Notes under the pieces: generated by a model | What the model was told of the DNA's origin: nothing | Database searches by the model: none | What the model saw: only the letters and a program-made list of their open reading frames with translations | Assembly: GCF_002127325.2 (NCBI RefSeq) | Contig: NC_035437.2 | Location: forward strand, 114,758,916-114,822,915 | Direction: 5' to 3' | DNA: 64,000 nt | DNA from: Helianthus annuus | Taxonomy: Eukaryota > Streptophyta > Magnoliopsida > Asterales > Asteraceae | Position numbers and translations under genes: made by a program | Shown: positions 9,990 through 21,867 of the stretch, piece by piece | Position numbering within the stretch: position 1 is the stretch's first letter | Layout of the letters: each line of letters begins with the position of its first letter

Positions 9990-11663
9990 ACTGGTTATAG
10001 TGAACTTGGTTTTAAAACGTTTTTTTGTAAAACCAGAGTATAACCGAACAGTTCTGAATATGCGAATACGACCATGACACTCAGCTCCAGATTGCAAGGT
10101 TAGTCTTTCTCACCTATGCATCACATGACTAGTATACATTTGTTTATGATGTAACATACGAACACACACTCGTCACTATAGAATGATGAGATGAAATGTT
10201 TGCTTGCTTGCATTATGATGCGTTGAAAGTATGTCATAGTCCTTGAATTTCTGTGATCTTATCATTTTGATAACTTCCGTTTGATACCTGAGTTTGAAGA
10301 ACCATTTGACATGAGTTAGGAGGAACTGAGATGAACATGCAAATCACAATATTATTGTGGGTGCACACATAATAATAATGTGGGGTGCATGTGAGTCCCA
10401 GTGAGGCTTAACAAGTGAAAAAGTGGTTCTGTCCCGTTATTCGAACAGTGAGAAACGTAACAACCTATAGGAGTCCTAACAGTGATTGCCTCCTACTTGA
10501 ATGTAATCTTTGCATTCCTCTCTGAATGCTTATGAATCTTGATGTTATCGAGTATTTCCTGAGCACCCATCCGAACGCCTATTGAACTGTGTAGAATGTT
10601 AGGTGCTTGCACGAACGTCCTTGAGTTGTATGTCGCAGCGTCCAATGATTGGTCTATACCTCCTTCACTCCTCTATGTTTGCTGGAACTCAATGTATTGA
10701 CGTCTTAGTTCCCGAAGTGTGATCACTTCTACAACACTCTCGTAACAGACCGTGTATTACTCAAACAACTTGCAGCATCGGTGGACAAAAGGATGAGTTT
10801 AGTACTTTACCGACTTCAGTATTTGGACGACCCTGATTACCAACAACGAACATCAGCAATTTGACGCCAGTCAAATCTTTAACCCTAGTCAGCGACTTAT
10901 GGGAGTCAACTCTTACGAGTTAATCGGGACATAAACGATGACCATGGGCTATGGTATGAAATGTGAAGTTGCCAGCACAATGAGTAACGCCTAGGACGAG
11001 ACACGGAAATGTGACAAGAGGGACCCTGTTGGTGAGAGATTGTAGGGCTCCCTTTTAAGCAACAACATTAGAGGCAACAGTCACGGCAACGTCAAGGTAC
11101 CTGTAATGGTAGCCAACTGTATGGAAATGAAGGTTCCTACGACATAGAGTGGCCGTCGTTAAATCAAGACGACAACAATCAAGGGAACGGCGACAGTACT
11201 GGAAATTCTCGTAACAAGAACAACAACACGGGAAATGAAGCTCATGGAAGGGTAATTAGGACTGGCATAGGCGACGCCAGGAATATAGCAACATGGTGGC
11301 CTGCACGTTCTTGGTAGTTAATCGTTTCGTCTTTGTTCTGTTTAACCCTGATGCTCCTTGAAACCGAATCTGTTGTGGACCTAGCTTTTCGCTTTGGGGA
11401 GCCCCACCTATATCCGTGGAGATAAGCCTTTTCGTATGTGTACTGATTATCGAGAACTCAACAAGGCGACAGTCAAGAACCGTTCGCCATGACCATGTAT
11501 TGACATCCCGTCGACCAGTTGCGGGGGGGTCAAGCTCCCATTAGAGGATTGACTAACGGATGAACTATCATCAGATGGAAGTTCAAGGGGAGAATGTTCC
11601 TAAAATGGCATATCAAACACAATGCGGCCATTGCGATTTTGTATTCCATGACCTTTGGGTTAA
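9990..11663 (+). pseudogene. Decayed gag-pol interior of element D, copy 1
   Basis: No long frame survives. The translation still shows an Asn-rich gag tail (around 11170-11270, ending TGNEAHGR) and a scrap of RT with DYRELNK (around 11440-11466). Between these about 545 bp, including the protease, is deleted relative to copy 2. Sequence identity to copy 2 ends abruptly at 11663. Confidence 0.75.
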
Positions 11664-14160
11664 AACACCATGAATGCATGTTTAAAACACCATACAAAGA
11701 ACATAAAAAGAACACATACTGGACTACAGGTCTAAAACACCACACAATAGATTTTCGCACAGAATAGAAAAGAAACCGTATTACAATGATGATGATAACT
11801 TCTTGCGATCTTGAAGATTAATACGAGATGACAAATAATCACAGATTCTTAAAGGATCTTAAAAAAAATCGGAATCCTAAATAACTCCCAGGCGGTTATG
11901 GGAATATTTATCATTTAATTTAATTATTGAGTAAATTATTTTTATACATTTTTCAATTAATATAACTTAAGGACACATGTCAGCACCACAATACTTGTCA
12001 CACTTCTCACACTCAAGCCCCGTTTCACAGGATCCTCAATCATCTAATACATTCATAATTCATGAATTTTATCATGTAAAAAATTAATTAAAAATAAAAA
12101 ATAAATCAATATAAATATTTTGAACATTGTTACTAATTTATTATTTACATAATTAATAAATAAATATTCTATTTCTTTTAAAGAAATTCAATTGTTTTCC
12201 TTTTTCGTCGGGAGAATTGCTCAAAGGAAATATGTCAGGAAACGGGCTGTAATTGTTGGTAATTATTTGCAATTATTTGATCTTATAAAATTACGTAATA
12301 AATATATTCTTTTATAAATTTTATTTTATTTTTCTAAAGATAAATATATATTAAACCTAAAATCAGATTTGTTATTCCACTAAATGAGTTTCTAATAATT
12401 TGGAATAATTTTGATATTTATCGAAAGATTAGCCTAATAATTATTATTTTTATAATTATTTTCAATTTAATTGATTTAGAAAATAAAAATATTGGTGTTG
12501 GGTATTTTTCTAAATATTTAATTGGGTATTTTAAGTCCCCAAATAGGAGAACCAATTTGTAGAGTTGTTGGTTGTTATTTATTTTATAAATATTTAGGGT
12601 TTGTTATATTAAATTTTACGATAAAGATCTTGTCGAATTTCACAAATTGTGTGATTGTATGTTTAGTGGATCGAATCTTCGCAAACAATGAGTAAATTAT
12701 AATCCCCTTTTTACATTAACATTTTGGGGTGTATCATTCTATAACAAATTTTCTTATTCATTTTTAATCATTATCAAGCATCCAATATCAGTGTGTAGTT
12801 CATGTATTATTTGGTTTTTTTGTTCATTCGGTTATTGTGTTTTGGTTATTGAATTCAGTCAAGCAAGCATATTGTGATCCACGGTTGACCTCTCCGCATG
12901 AGTATGGGATGTGGTAACGCCTCACACTTTCTTTCGTGGACTGGCCTTTTTTCATTACTATGGGAAGTTGGTATCGCCACCTCATTTAGTCACGCCCTTG
13001 CGGGTGTGGGATACAAACATTTGGTTTTGGTTTATTTTATCCATGATTCATTGTCTTCTTATTCATTATATATGTGTACACATGAACTTGCATGTTCATT
13101 TTATTAATGCAAACTAAGTTAATCCCAAAACCTTTTTACACATGATGCATGTAGTGAGAACTGAAGACAGCACTGGATCAAGATCACATAGGAGCGTTTT
13201 TCTTAGTAATTAATAAAGACAAAGCTTATGTATTTTATTTGGATATTTGATCTTATATGAGATATGTGACATTTTAATTATGACTTGTTTAATTATGGAA
13301 TTTTAATAGGAAACAATATCAAGTGTGTGTTCACTTGACTTTACAACAATAATTAGAGTGCTCTAAGTCGTTAGCCTAACATAAGATAAGTACACTTAAA
13401 TAATCAAAATACTTACCAAATTATTATAACAAACACAAAATGCGAATCATTTTCTATTTCATTATGTAAAAGAAAATGTACGTAGCGAAAGTTTATGGGT
13501 AATAATATATAAAGATCATCATTATCATACCACCTGGACATGTGCTGGGCCAGGTGGTGGAGGTCCTTATAACTCAAGATACAACTCACACTGAGCCATT
13601 CCAACTACTTATATCTAACTGTCGTTGCATTTAAAACGTGTATGGTATTGGTCTATATTGTTTTTGGATGGTTGCTCCACCTAATATAAAACAAAATGTA
13701 CATGTCGAAAGGCTATAGGTGATAATATATATAGATCATCACTATCATATAAAACCTTAACATTAGCCAGGCAAGGTGGTAGAGGTCATGTTAACTCAAG
13801 ATGTAGCTCACACGGACCCGTTCCAAGTACTTATATCTAGAGGTGGTTGCTTGTTAAACCCGTATGATATTGGTCTGTCATTGTTTTTCGATGGTACCTG
13901 ATATAACAATAACAACATACGACTGGAAAATTACCGATAAAAACTGAATGCTTACGTTAATCATCTCAACAAAGTACTTGTTTGGTTAAAGACCGACGCC
14001 AAACTCAATGGTCTCATTTTTTTAAGCTCCAAAGGCTATAGTCAAGCACACTGTTGCAATGCCACATATTTACTTTTTTTAGTCTATATATTCTTCAAGG
14101 ATCAATAAGATACATAAAAGTGAATAACAATACATTCAAACATTTGAAATCAGGGTTATG
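11664..14160. other. Unassigned spacer between the duplication copies
   Basis: There is no counterpart elsewhere in the window and no gene frame that I recognise. It is AT-rich, with a denser stretch around 12890-13020. The short open frames there (about 65 residues) resemble no protein known to me. The last part holds the 220-bp repeats listed separately. It may contain old LTR fragments, but I cannot assign them. Confidence 0.5.
13473..13905 (+). repeat. Two diverged tandem units of about 220 bp
   Basis: Unit 1 starts about 13473 and unit 2 about 13693. They share blocks such as AATATATA-AGATCATCA-TATCATA, an AACTCAAGAT stretch, ACTTATATCTA, and a closing ATTGGTCT...GATGG. They differ at perhaps a quarter of positions. 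A third member, split by the CACTA, is found at 470-504 plus 5403-5440. Confidence 0.8.
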
Positions 14161-14658
14161 TGTATTCATCTCAAGTGCAATAATTTTATTTTAGAATATG
14201 GTGTTTAAATCTGACCAAAAAGCCAAATCATTTTGAATTCAATAGAATTAAAAGCTTCAATTGTTATCCAAAAGAAAAACCTTACTCCAATTGTTATGTG
14301 TAGGTAAATTAAACCAATTGCATATATAAATATCCATTATTATATTTATATAAATCCATGATATTTCAAAATAAGGATCTAAAAAATTTGGGGGTCCAAA
14401 CATAGAGTTTACTTTTTTATTAAGTAGGCAACCCTGTATAGGATACAGTTATCAAACTAGGAAACAATAATAGGTGTGCATTTACCTCACAAAACACCAA
14501 TCGCGGGTTTCATTGAGACGTTTGAGATCAACTAGCCTGGCATATGACAAGCAAACTTAGATATTCTAAACACATACGAAAAATAAAAACAAAAATAAAA
14601 TTTGAATTATCTTCTACTTTTTATATAATTCAATTTTACATGTCAAAAGGCTTTAGGT
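14161..14658. other. Non-coding flank left of CACTA copy 2
   Basis: Counterpart of 1-504; the GGT at 14656-14658 is the target duplication. No gene seen. Confidence 0.7.
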
Positions 14659-16200
14659 CACCACAAGAAAATGAAGCTAATGCAACCCTAAGAAAGTGTT
14701 GCATTAGGCCTTGAAAAGGTTGCCTTATGTCATGGGCCAAATATTTGAAGGTCGCAATGCTGTGGGCTGTGCTTGAACACTTGGGTTACTGGCTAGTCCT
14801 GGAATTTATCGGGGGACGGAGTCAGTGTCAATGAAGAGGTGTACATGCATAGTCGTGCAAACGACGAACGACGAACGCACCACTGGTCGAGAGCTGGCGC
14901 CGCTCTCCTGATGAGTCCAAGGCAGGACGAAACCAGTGACCCGCACAAAGAAGCAGGATGGATTGGCTTGTTCCCGAGGACTTGGGGACGCCACACGGGG
15001 GTCGAAAAGTAACCCCGTGACAACTTGGTATCAGAGCAGAACAATTCTCGGATACGTTGGTATCACCTTAGTTGTGATTCACTCCATTGTCGAACAATAT
15101 TGTATGAACTTTGTAGTTTGCTACCAAAATTTGCCACAACCGACACCTAAAACCATGAGATTTGGCTGGAGACAACATGCAGAGACAACATGCAGAGACC
15201 GATCCACCCTTGAAACCCATTCCCAATGCCTAATCTTGATCATCGCTCGCGGGTGCCAAAGAAAACGACTACACCGCTTCTGCCGCCCTATCTCCCATAC
15301 TTAAAACCATGAGATTTGGCTGGAGACAGAACATGCAGGTACTGGTGCACCCTCGGCCAAGTTTATCGCCAAACTCCCCGTTTTCCCTCTCTTCCGTAAC
15401 TTTCTCTCTCTAGAATTATAGTTTGGGTGTGTATTTTTCTTCTGTCCAAATCGCCCTACATCTTTCAGGTGTTTAAAAAATGTATTGATGACCACTAGCC
15501 CCCATTTATCTTCTTATAATTTCAACGTTAGCCCTCCTCATATTTTGTTTCTATCAAACCTTCCGTATCAATCATTTAATCATACTAGATTAAAAATAAA
15601 CTTTCAACATACAACTCTTTATTATTTATAAAATAATTTTTAATTTAGTTTATGAAGTGGGATGTTACATTTGACTTTTATTTTTTTCTATTTTAATTAA
15701 ATGTCATGACCAATGTCTCAAAACTAAAACTATAAGGCTTGATACTTACCACACCTTATTGTACAAACAACGCTGAAGTCAACTCATCAGCTTTAGACCA
15801 GCCCAACCCAAATAAAATTCGAGCTCAACAATAAGCATAAATATACAGGACTTACTTTAAAATGAACCCATACAAGTTGTACAATTAAATCAAAATGAAA
15901 ATCAGCCAACAAAACAAAATAAAATACAAAAACAGATCATCAAAGTACCAGCATACTAGCAGCAGATCTAAAGACATCTGACATTACTAACATAGGATTC
16001 AAACAATATTTGACCCAGAATAACCCAAGAGAAATCAACATAAAAGCTAAGGCGGTTTTGAGCTAAGCTCATGGAACTCAACCAATGTAGTTACCTATTC
16101 TTGACGGTTATGTGAACTTGGTGAACTTTTTGATCTCTGTCTGACATGTGTAGGGGTTCTGCTTCTTGTGGTTCGGGCATTCTCTCTTGACATACTACAT

Positions 16201-16701
16201 TCACGAATCACTGTCTGATTCATCTGAAGATGAACTATCCGGCATGCTATACCAAAGATGCCAAATCCGAGTGACGTCGCCTGAAGACAAATCAAACTCA
16301 GATAAAACATTTTCAAGATTTGCTTCTAAAGTACCAACAAATATCGCGTAATCAGAATCCCAAATCGGGAGAGGGAGATCAGGCATACCAACAATGACTT
16401 CAGCGGCATGATCCGACTCCAACTGCATACTGAGCAGGTCTTGTTGCACCATATCTTCTTCCAACCTTCTCCACTCAAGTTCGCGTTCAGGGTCTACATC
16501 TGTTGGCCTAACACCTGGGTGTACACAGCTGGCATGTTCTGTTAGTTAATAATAATTTCCAACAAAATCACAGGTACCAACTGAGCAATTTCTTGTTTTC
16601 GAGTCCATGAAATTCCGAGCAGGGTCAACCACAGCCCACCCGTTGATTTCACCCCTACATAACAGGCAAGCAAGCTTAGCTTGTTGTCTCACCTTATTCA
16701 C
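16201..16701 (-). pseudogene. DUF1644-family fragment, copy 2, with premature stop
   Basis: Counterpart of 1929-2429. A TAA replaces the CAA (Gln) codon in the NYYQLTEH motif (TTAATAATAA region near 16548). This breaks the frame between the zinc-finger cysteines and histidines, leaving an 87-residue downstream frame. The loss supports lack of constraint at this copy. Confidence 0.82.
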
Positions 16702-17214
16702 AGATTTCTTATATAGAATACTAAAACTCAGTTACACTTGTTAGCGGATCAGTGAGGCATTACATCAAAGTATCAAACATCATGTATCCAGTTATAACAG
16801 GCAAGCCCTCCGAATTTTACCCCACCAAGAGTTGACGATAAAGCAATGATTCAACAAACGAAGCATGATTCTTCAGAGTATGAAAAGGGAAGGGAGTTTT
16901 ATTGGGATAAATTTAAAGGAGCGGTTGAGGAGCGTGTAGGAGAAGGAAGAACAGAAAAACGCGAGGAGATGTTTGCATCTTATATTGGAGGAGAAGACGC
17001 TCCTCTGCGTAGATTCAGGGACGTGGCAGAGAACCGCTCAACCGCTCAACTGCCAAATTTTGGGAATCAATACGGCTGAGATTTAATCTCACAAATAACT
17101 GCTCAAAGTGGACGTCCAGAATCATCTCAAAATCAGTTTTTTTTTTTATTTTGTCTAAAACAGCAGTTACATAGCGGCGAACAGTTTATTAATAATATTG
17201 TTGGAGTAACTTAC

Positions 17215-17317
17215 CCTTCATAGGGATCGTGTAGACGATGCGTAAAGGAGGGTATTCACTTCTCTCTGCCATAGCTCTGCATTTATTATAGGTTTCTTTG
17301 TCTCCGTTTGAAAGAAC
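17215..17317 (-). pseudogene. ATXR5/6-like exon, copy 2, frameshifted
   Basis: Counterpart of 2943-3043 with both splice-site dinucleotides kept. A 2-bp insertion (GT near 17230) shifts the frame within the conserved PPLRIVYDPYEG part, and one Ile codon has become Lys. It is non-coding in practice, but its RNA would still match the parent gene. Confidence 0.75.
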
Positions 17318-17931
17318 CTATATAAATTCCAAAACAGATGGGCATATCATACCATATATAAACAGAACAATTGCATCAGCCATGTAACTTTTTAGTAGCG
17401 TTTTTTGACAGTGGAGTTGCATTGAGCTCTAATTAAGTGACTTGAACTAGTAATTTGAAGTATTTTTTTGATCAACAGATACCACTAGGCCAAAGGCCAC
17501 TGGGTGATTTAAACTATAAACAATAATTTGAGGATGAACTGGGTATGATGTTTGAGAGTGATAGGAGGGAAACTAAAATTTTGAAGGTAAATGGTTTGAG
17601 GATGAAAAGAGGGAAGCTAAATATTTCAATATGAAATTGCCGTATAAACATCTTCGAAGGGTGAATAGGTTAGAGATTTGGCAGTTTGCACATGATTAGA
17701 AACCAATTAGCCAATTTAGATTTTAATTATATTTAGCCAATTTAGATTTTAATTATATAATATGTTTATTTACAACTAAAATTATATTTTTAATTTCCTT
17801 TTATATAAGATTTATCTAATTTAATTTTTTAATTTATATAAGTCAATTTGTATTTTTATTTTGTACTAATAAATGTTACGATGTATTGCAATCATTAAAA
17901 CTAATTAAATGTTTTAGAGTCGTTTTTTTTA

Positions 17932-17969
17932 CCGCAAGTAACGATGTGCCAATCATCGTGACACCGAGC
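17932..17969 (-). mobile_element. SINE copy 2, tail part left of retrotransposon A
   Basis: A T-run (the A-tail on the minus strand) followed by the sequence that matches 3661-3700 of copy 1. The last four bases, GAGC, are the left target duplication of element A. The head of the SINE resumes at 38513. Confidence 0.65.
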
Positions 17970-18215
17970 TGATGTATGTAAAATGCAACATATAAATTCA
18001 ATCAAATGAGGCATAAACTAAACCATTTTAAGTACTAATGTTGGAAAAAGTGTGTTTTTGTTTTCCTTTTGCATTTTCAGGATTAAATGAGCTTAAATTA
18101 ACAAAAGAAGCAAAAATACAGCTAAATCTAACATAAATACAAGAAAAGGATCAAAAGTGGACTGCCCGACCCCTCGACAGCATCCTCCCAAGCAAAACAA
18201 GGAAAACAGAAGGCT

Positions 18216-18441
18216 GGACACGCCCCATGCTCAGCGAGCACGGGGACGTGCCCAAGAAGCAGCAGAAAGACAAACCTATAGAAGCTTCTATTGCTCACCA
18301 CGGGGCCGTGCCCAGTGAACACGGGGGCGTGCCCAAAGTACTGCAGGCGCATTAATTGTAATTGCGAATTACAATTAATGAGGAGAGATAGTGTCAGACA
18401 GACACGGGGCCGTGCCCAGCGGACACGAGTCCGTGCCCAGG
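18216..18441. promoter_or_regulatory. Cluster of CACGGGGCCGTG palindromic words in the U3 of element A
   Basis: At least six variants occur as close pairs (18216-18252, 18297-18336, 18400-18441). Each core is near-palindromic and carries two CpGs. The last pair ends 14 bp before the TATA box. The position suggests promoter elements; function is inferred. Confidence 0.55.
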
Positions 18442-18454
18442 CCTCTGTTCAGCC

Positions 18455-18462
18455 TATAAATA
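18455..18462 (+). promoter_or_regulatory. TATA box of element A 5' LTR
   Basis: TATAAATA followed by GGAG. The same sequence occurs at the equivalent place in the 3' LTR (37300-37307). Expected transcript start is near 18490. Confidence 0.7.
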
Positions 18463-19659
18463 GGAGTGCTTGAATTCATTGCAACTCATCCCTTGGCACA
18501 CCACCTCTCTCACACTTCATCCACCATCACAACACCATCATCCACCACCATCATCCATTGTCCATCATAGAATGTGTGAGTCGTCTCGGGATCCAAGATT
18601 CATCGTAAGAGTTCTTGACAATCAAGGCCATGTTTGCCTAAGTCTCTTACATCACTTGGTGAAGACAAGTGTTTAGTATAATACTTTTTCTTTTTAATCT
18701 TTTGCACTTCTTAATTGGTTTTGTATTAATGACTTTAATAACTAGTTGCTTATGTTGAAGGTGACTCTTCCTTATCGTTTGTCCGTGGTGTCTTGGCATT
18801 ATTTTACTGTCTATATAAAATAAAAGATTTTCACCATTCATATCTCAACGGTCTATATGGAGGTATGTTGGCTACCTGGTCGGGGTTAAGGGAACGGTTT
18901 GGTAAGGGTCTTGCCCTTGTTCAGCGTTTAGAGGTCCTGCAAGGGACCTGGGTCAAATTTAGTAGGACCTCCTTCAATACCCAAAGGTATTGGATGGCGG
19001 GGGTCCAAACTCTTTGATCCCCTCATAAGTTAACTACTATTAATACTATAACCCGGCTATTTAGGACTGTATCCCAGCTGACTCAGACTACTTAGTCGAG
19101 GGTAACGTCACCTCCAAAAGAGGGGCCTACCATAATTTGCATTAATAACTTAATTAATTATCTTTCAATAATCCGACCCTTTAGGATTGTATCCTTGCTG
19201 ACTCAAACTACTGGGTTGAGGGTAACGTCGCCTTCAAAAGAGGGGCCTACTACAATAACTAAGATAATCTCTTAAACATGTGCAAAAGTGCGAAAATAAT
19301 CAAAGGTTATACTAACACACGAGTCGGATCCAAGTGATTCATCTTGTCTATCTGTTTTTACTTTTACTCTTATTTTCAGCATTTTAGTTAGTTTTATTTT
19401 ATTAGTTTAAAAATCTTTTTCTAACATTTTGATTTGATTAGACGTTGAGGATAAACCGGTACTAAAAGCTCTTGTGTCCTTGGACGACCTCGGTATCTTA
19501 CCAACACTATACTACGTCCACGATGGGTGCACTTGCCTATATGTGTGTTTAGTGTTAGTAAATATCGTGTTTTATAAATTTAAAACTTGGCTAAAAAGTG
19601 TAAAAAAGGGCTTAAAATATATATCTAAAATATATTACACTACACATGCATCAATTTTT

Positions 19660-19677
19660 TGGCGCCGTTGCCGGTGA
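19660..19677 (+). other. Primer-binding site (tRNA-Asp) of element A
   Basis: TGGCGCCGTTGCCGGTGA, complementary with one mismatch to the 3' end of plant tRNA-Asp(GTC), 6 nt after the LTR. This primer is characteristic of Athila elements. Confidence 0.9.
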
Positions 19678-20060
19678 CACAAGGATTTTAAGAAAGTTAG
19701 GAATCAACGGCCTAATCGTTTTTTTTATTTTCTTTTAATTTTTTTTTGGATTTTCTTAGTTTTTTCAGCTTCTGCAGAGCTCAACACGGCCCGTGCCTGG
19801 TCGGACACGGGCCGTGCCCAGCATTGTTACTGACAGTTTTTAGTTTTCCAAGTTACAGAAGGCTGACCACGGGGCCGTGTCGGTGCAACACGGGGCCGTG
19901 TCCAACTCTCCAGTTACTTACTGGGATCTGGAAAACAATAACTGTAACTCCGACCACGGGCTGTGTTCACTGAGCACGGGGCCGTGGTAAACCTTCTAAC
20001 CAACAGTCTTTTTTGTTTTTGTTGGAGGACTTGGAACCAGACGCCACCTCTACGTAGTGT
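19678..20060 (+). other. Leader of element A between PBS and gag
   Basis: No long frame. Six more CACGGGGCCGTG-type words sit here in three pairs (19778-19818, 19868-19907, 19952-19988). Confidence 0.65.
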
Positions 20061-21290
20061 ATGAGCTCCAGTTCTAATAAAGACATAAAAGAACCTCTAG
20101 AAGAACCCGAACGCTTTCTCAGAAAAAGACTAAAAGCTAAAAGCCAAGAGAAGGCTTCGGGGAACCCACTTCCAATGGCAGACCAACGTACCCTCATGGA
20201 TTATCTACGACCCACCGTAGGTAATCTCGGCGCCGCTATCAATGCCCCGAATGTTGAAGCCAATAACTTCAAACTTCGGCCGCACTTGATACAGATGCTT
20301 CAAAACTCTGCAACCTTCCATGGGCTTGCGGACGAGGATCCCCATCTACATATTACTAATTTCCTAGAAATATGTGATACATTTCGGATCAATGGAGCAT
20401 CAAATCACGACATCCGCCTCCAAATGTTTCCTTTTTCACTAAAAGACCGAGCAAAAGCTTGGCTTAACGCCCTCACAGCTGGATCGGTAAACACCTGGGA
20501 TGAACTAGCCCAAAAATTTCTATCTAAGTATTTCCCTCCCGCTAAAACGGCTAAATTAATGACTGAAATTAATACATATTCACAAGAGGACGGGGAATCC
20601 TTATATGAAACTTGGGAAAGGTTCAAGGAGCTATTGCGAAAGTGTCCACATCACGGCCTTGCGATATGGCAACAAGTATCCACTTTCTATAATGGGTTGT
20701 TGCCACACACAAGGCAAACACTTGACTCTAGCTCCGAGGGACTTTTAGGTAATCGCCGCCCGCATGAAATATATAATCAAATTGAGGAAATTGCTCAAAC
20801 CAATTTTCAGTGGCACACTCCCTGAGGCAATAAATCCATTGCCCCGGGCGCCCATAAGGTTGATGAAAGCACTTCTTTACAAGCCCAAATCGAGGCCCTT
20901 TCTTCAAAAATAAAAAAATTGGAAATGACAAAAACGGTCTCGGTTATGGCTTGTGAAGGGTGTTGTGGGCCACATGAAAATTGGAGTTGTATGAAAGAAA
21001 CAGACGATCAACAAGAATCGGTAAACTACATTGATAATAGACCTAGGCTGTCGGGTCCTCCAACGGGCACCTACAACCAAGGATGGCGAAATCACCCTAA
21101 CCTTGGTTGGAGAGAACCCGGCAATGGTAGTAACCAACAAAGCATAAACCAACGAACAAACTTTCAACAACCAAGAAATGAGTCACAAAATTTCCCTCAA
21201 CAACAAGGTGGACGAGAAAGGCTTGAAGATACTATATCTCGCCTCATCTCTGACACTGAAAAGAAAAACTCGGATAGGTTTTACAATTAG
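20061..21290 (+). pseudogene. Athila-type gag of element A, with premature stop
   Basis: Gag forms the particle that packages element RNA. The frame starts at ATG 20061. A Retrotrans_gag domain (residues about 80-210) shows FHGLADEDPHLHITNFLE, FPFSLKDRAKAWL, FLSKYFPPAKTAKL and ESLYETWERFKELLRKCPHH, a clear Athila signature. A TGA (20823-20825) interrupts after residue 254; a CGA codon hit by deamination is a likely origin. The same frame resumes through a CCHC-like knuckle (C-x2-C-x3-H-x4-C, around 20952-20990) typical of Athila gag and ends at TAG 21288-21290. A frameshift near there moves the rest to another frame leading into the protease. Confidence 0.88.
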
Positions 21291-21867
21291 AATCAAATTT
21301 TAGAAATCAACAAGCTAGTATTCAAAACATCGAAAAACAAATAAGTCAACTAGCACAAAATTTCTCCGAGAGACCACAAGGCACGTTACCAAGCAATACC
21401 GAAACAAACCCAAAGGCGCAAGTTCATCTCATAACACTACGGAACCGCACCGTGGGCCCGCCGCCTACCGAGGAGACCGTAACACCGCCCTTACAAGAGA
21501 AGGGTTCCCCTCCCTCATCAGAGCCTACCAAGGCTCCTCGAGTTCCATACCCCGGTAGGTCAATCCATCAAAAGACCAATGAGCAATTCGCAAAATTCGA
21601 AAGTTTACTAAAACAATTGAATGTCAACATTCCTTTCATTGACGTCCTAACCCAAATGCCTAAATACTCTAAGTTCATGAGGGACTTCCTCACTCATAAA
21701 AGGAAAATTGAAACATCGCAATTAGTTAACTTAGGCGAAGAATGTTCTGCCCTCGTACTCGACAAACTCCCCCAAAAGAAAATCGATCCCGGAAGCTTCA
21801 CAATTCCTTGCTCGATCGGGGACTCCCCCGTGCGTAATGCACTAGCCGACCTTGGGGCTACCATTAA
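21291..21867 (+). pseudogene. Gag-protease junction and first part of Athila protease, element A
   Basis: After a frameshift near 21290, the frame continues (open from about 21452). It runs through a Pro-rich linker, the conserved block FAKFESLLKQLNVNIPF, and MPKYSKFMRDFL, to the pepsin-like protease start GSFTIPCSIGD and the active-site-like ADLGATIN. Element B inserted exactly there: the frame is cut at 21868 and the domain resumes at 34630. Target duplication ATTAA is at 21863-21867. Confidence 0.88.

Larger units (their letters stand above)
1..11663 (+). repeat. Segmental direct duplication, copy 1
   Basis: This stretch is repeated in the same orientation from 14161 to 47304 once the later retrotransposon A is removed. 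The two copies run collinear through the CACTA element, the AT-rich spacer, LTR fragment G and the decayed element D. By eye they are 97-98% alike. The left edge is not visible because the window opens inside the copy. The right edge is sharp: similarity stops at 11663, inside D's RT remnant, while copy 2 continues through D. Compared with copy 2, this copy has lost about 690 bp near 7862 and about 545 bp near 11380 (D's protease). It keeps about 390 bp near 7048-7440 that copy 2 lost. Confidence 0.93.
17970..19653 (+). repeat. 5' LTR of element A
   Basis: 1684 bp, TGATGTATG...CATCA. It contains paired CACGGGGCCGTGCCC-type palindromic words upstream of a TATA box. Its second half has two related blocks of about 120 bp (19060-19135 and 19176-19250: GACTGTATCC...GAGGGTAACGTC...AGAGGGGCCTAC). 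Confidence 0.92.

Noticed and set aside
12890..13117. Overlapping 68-69-residue plus-strand frames in the unassigned spacer
   Set aside because: Two frames overlap in the same stretch with no homology or codon signal; treated as chance.
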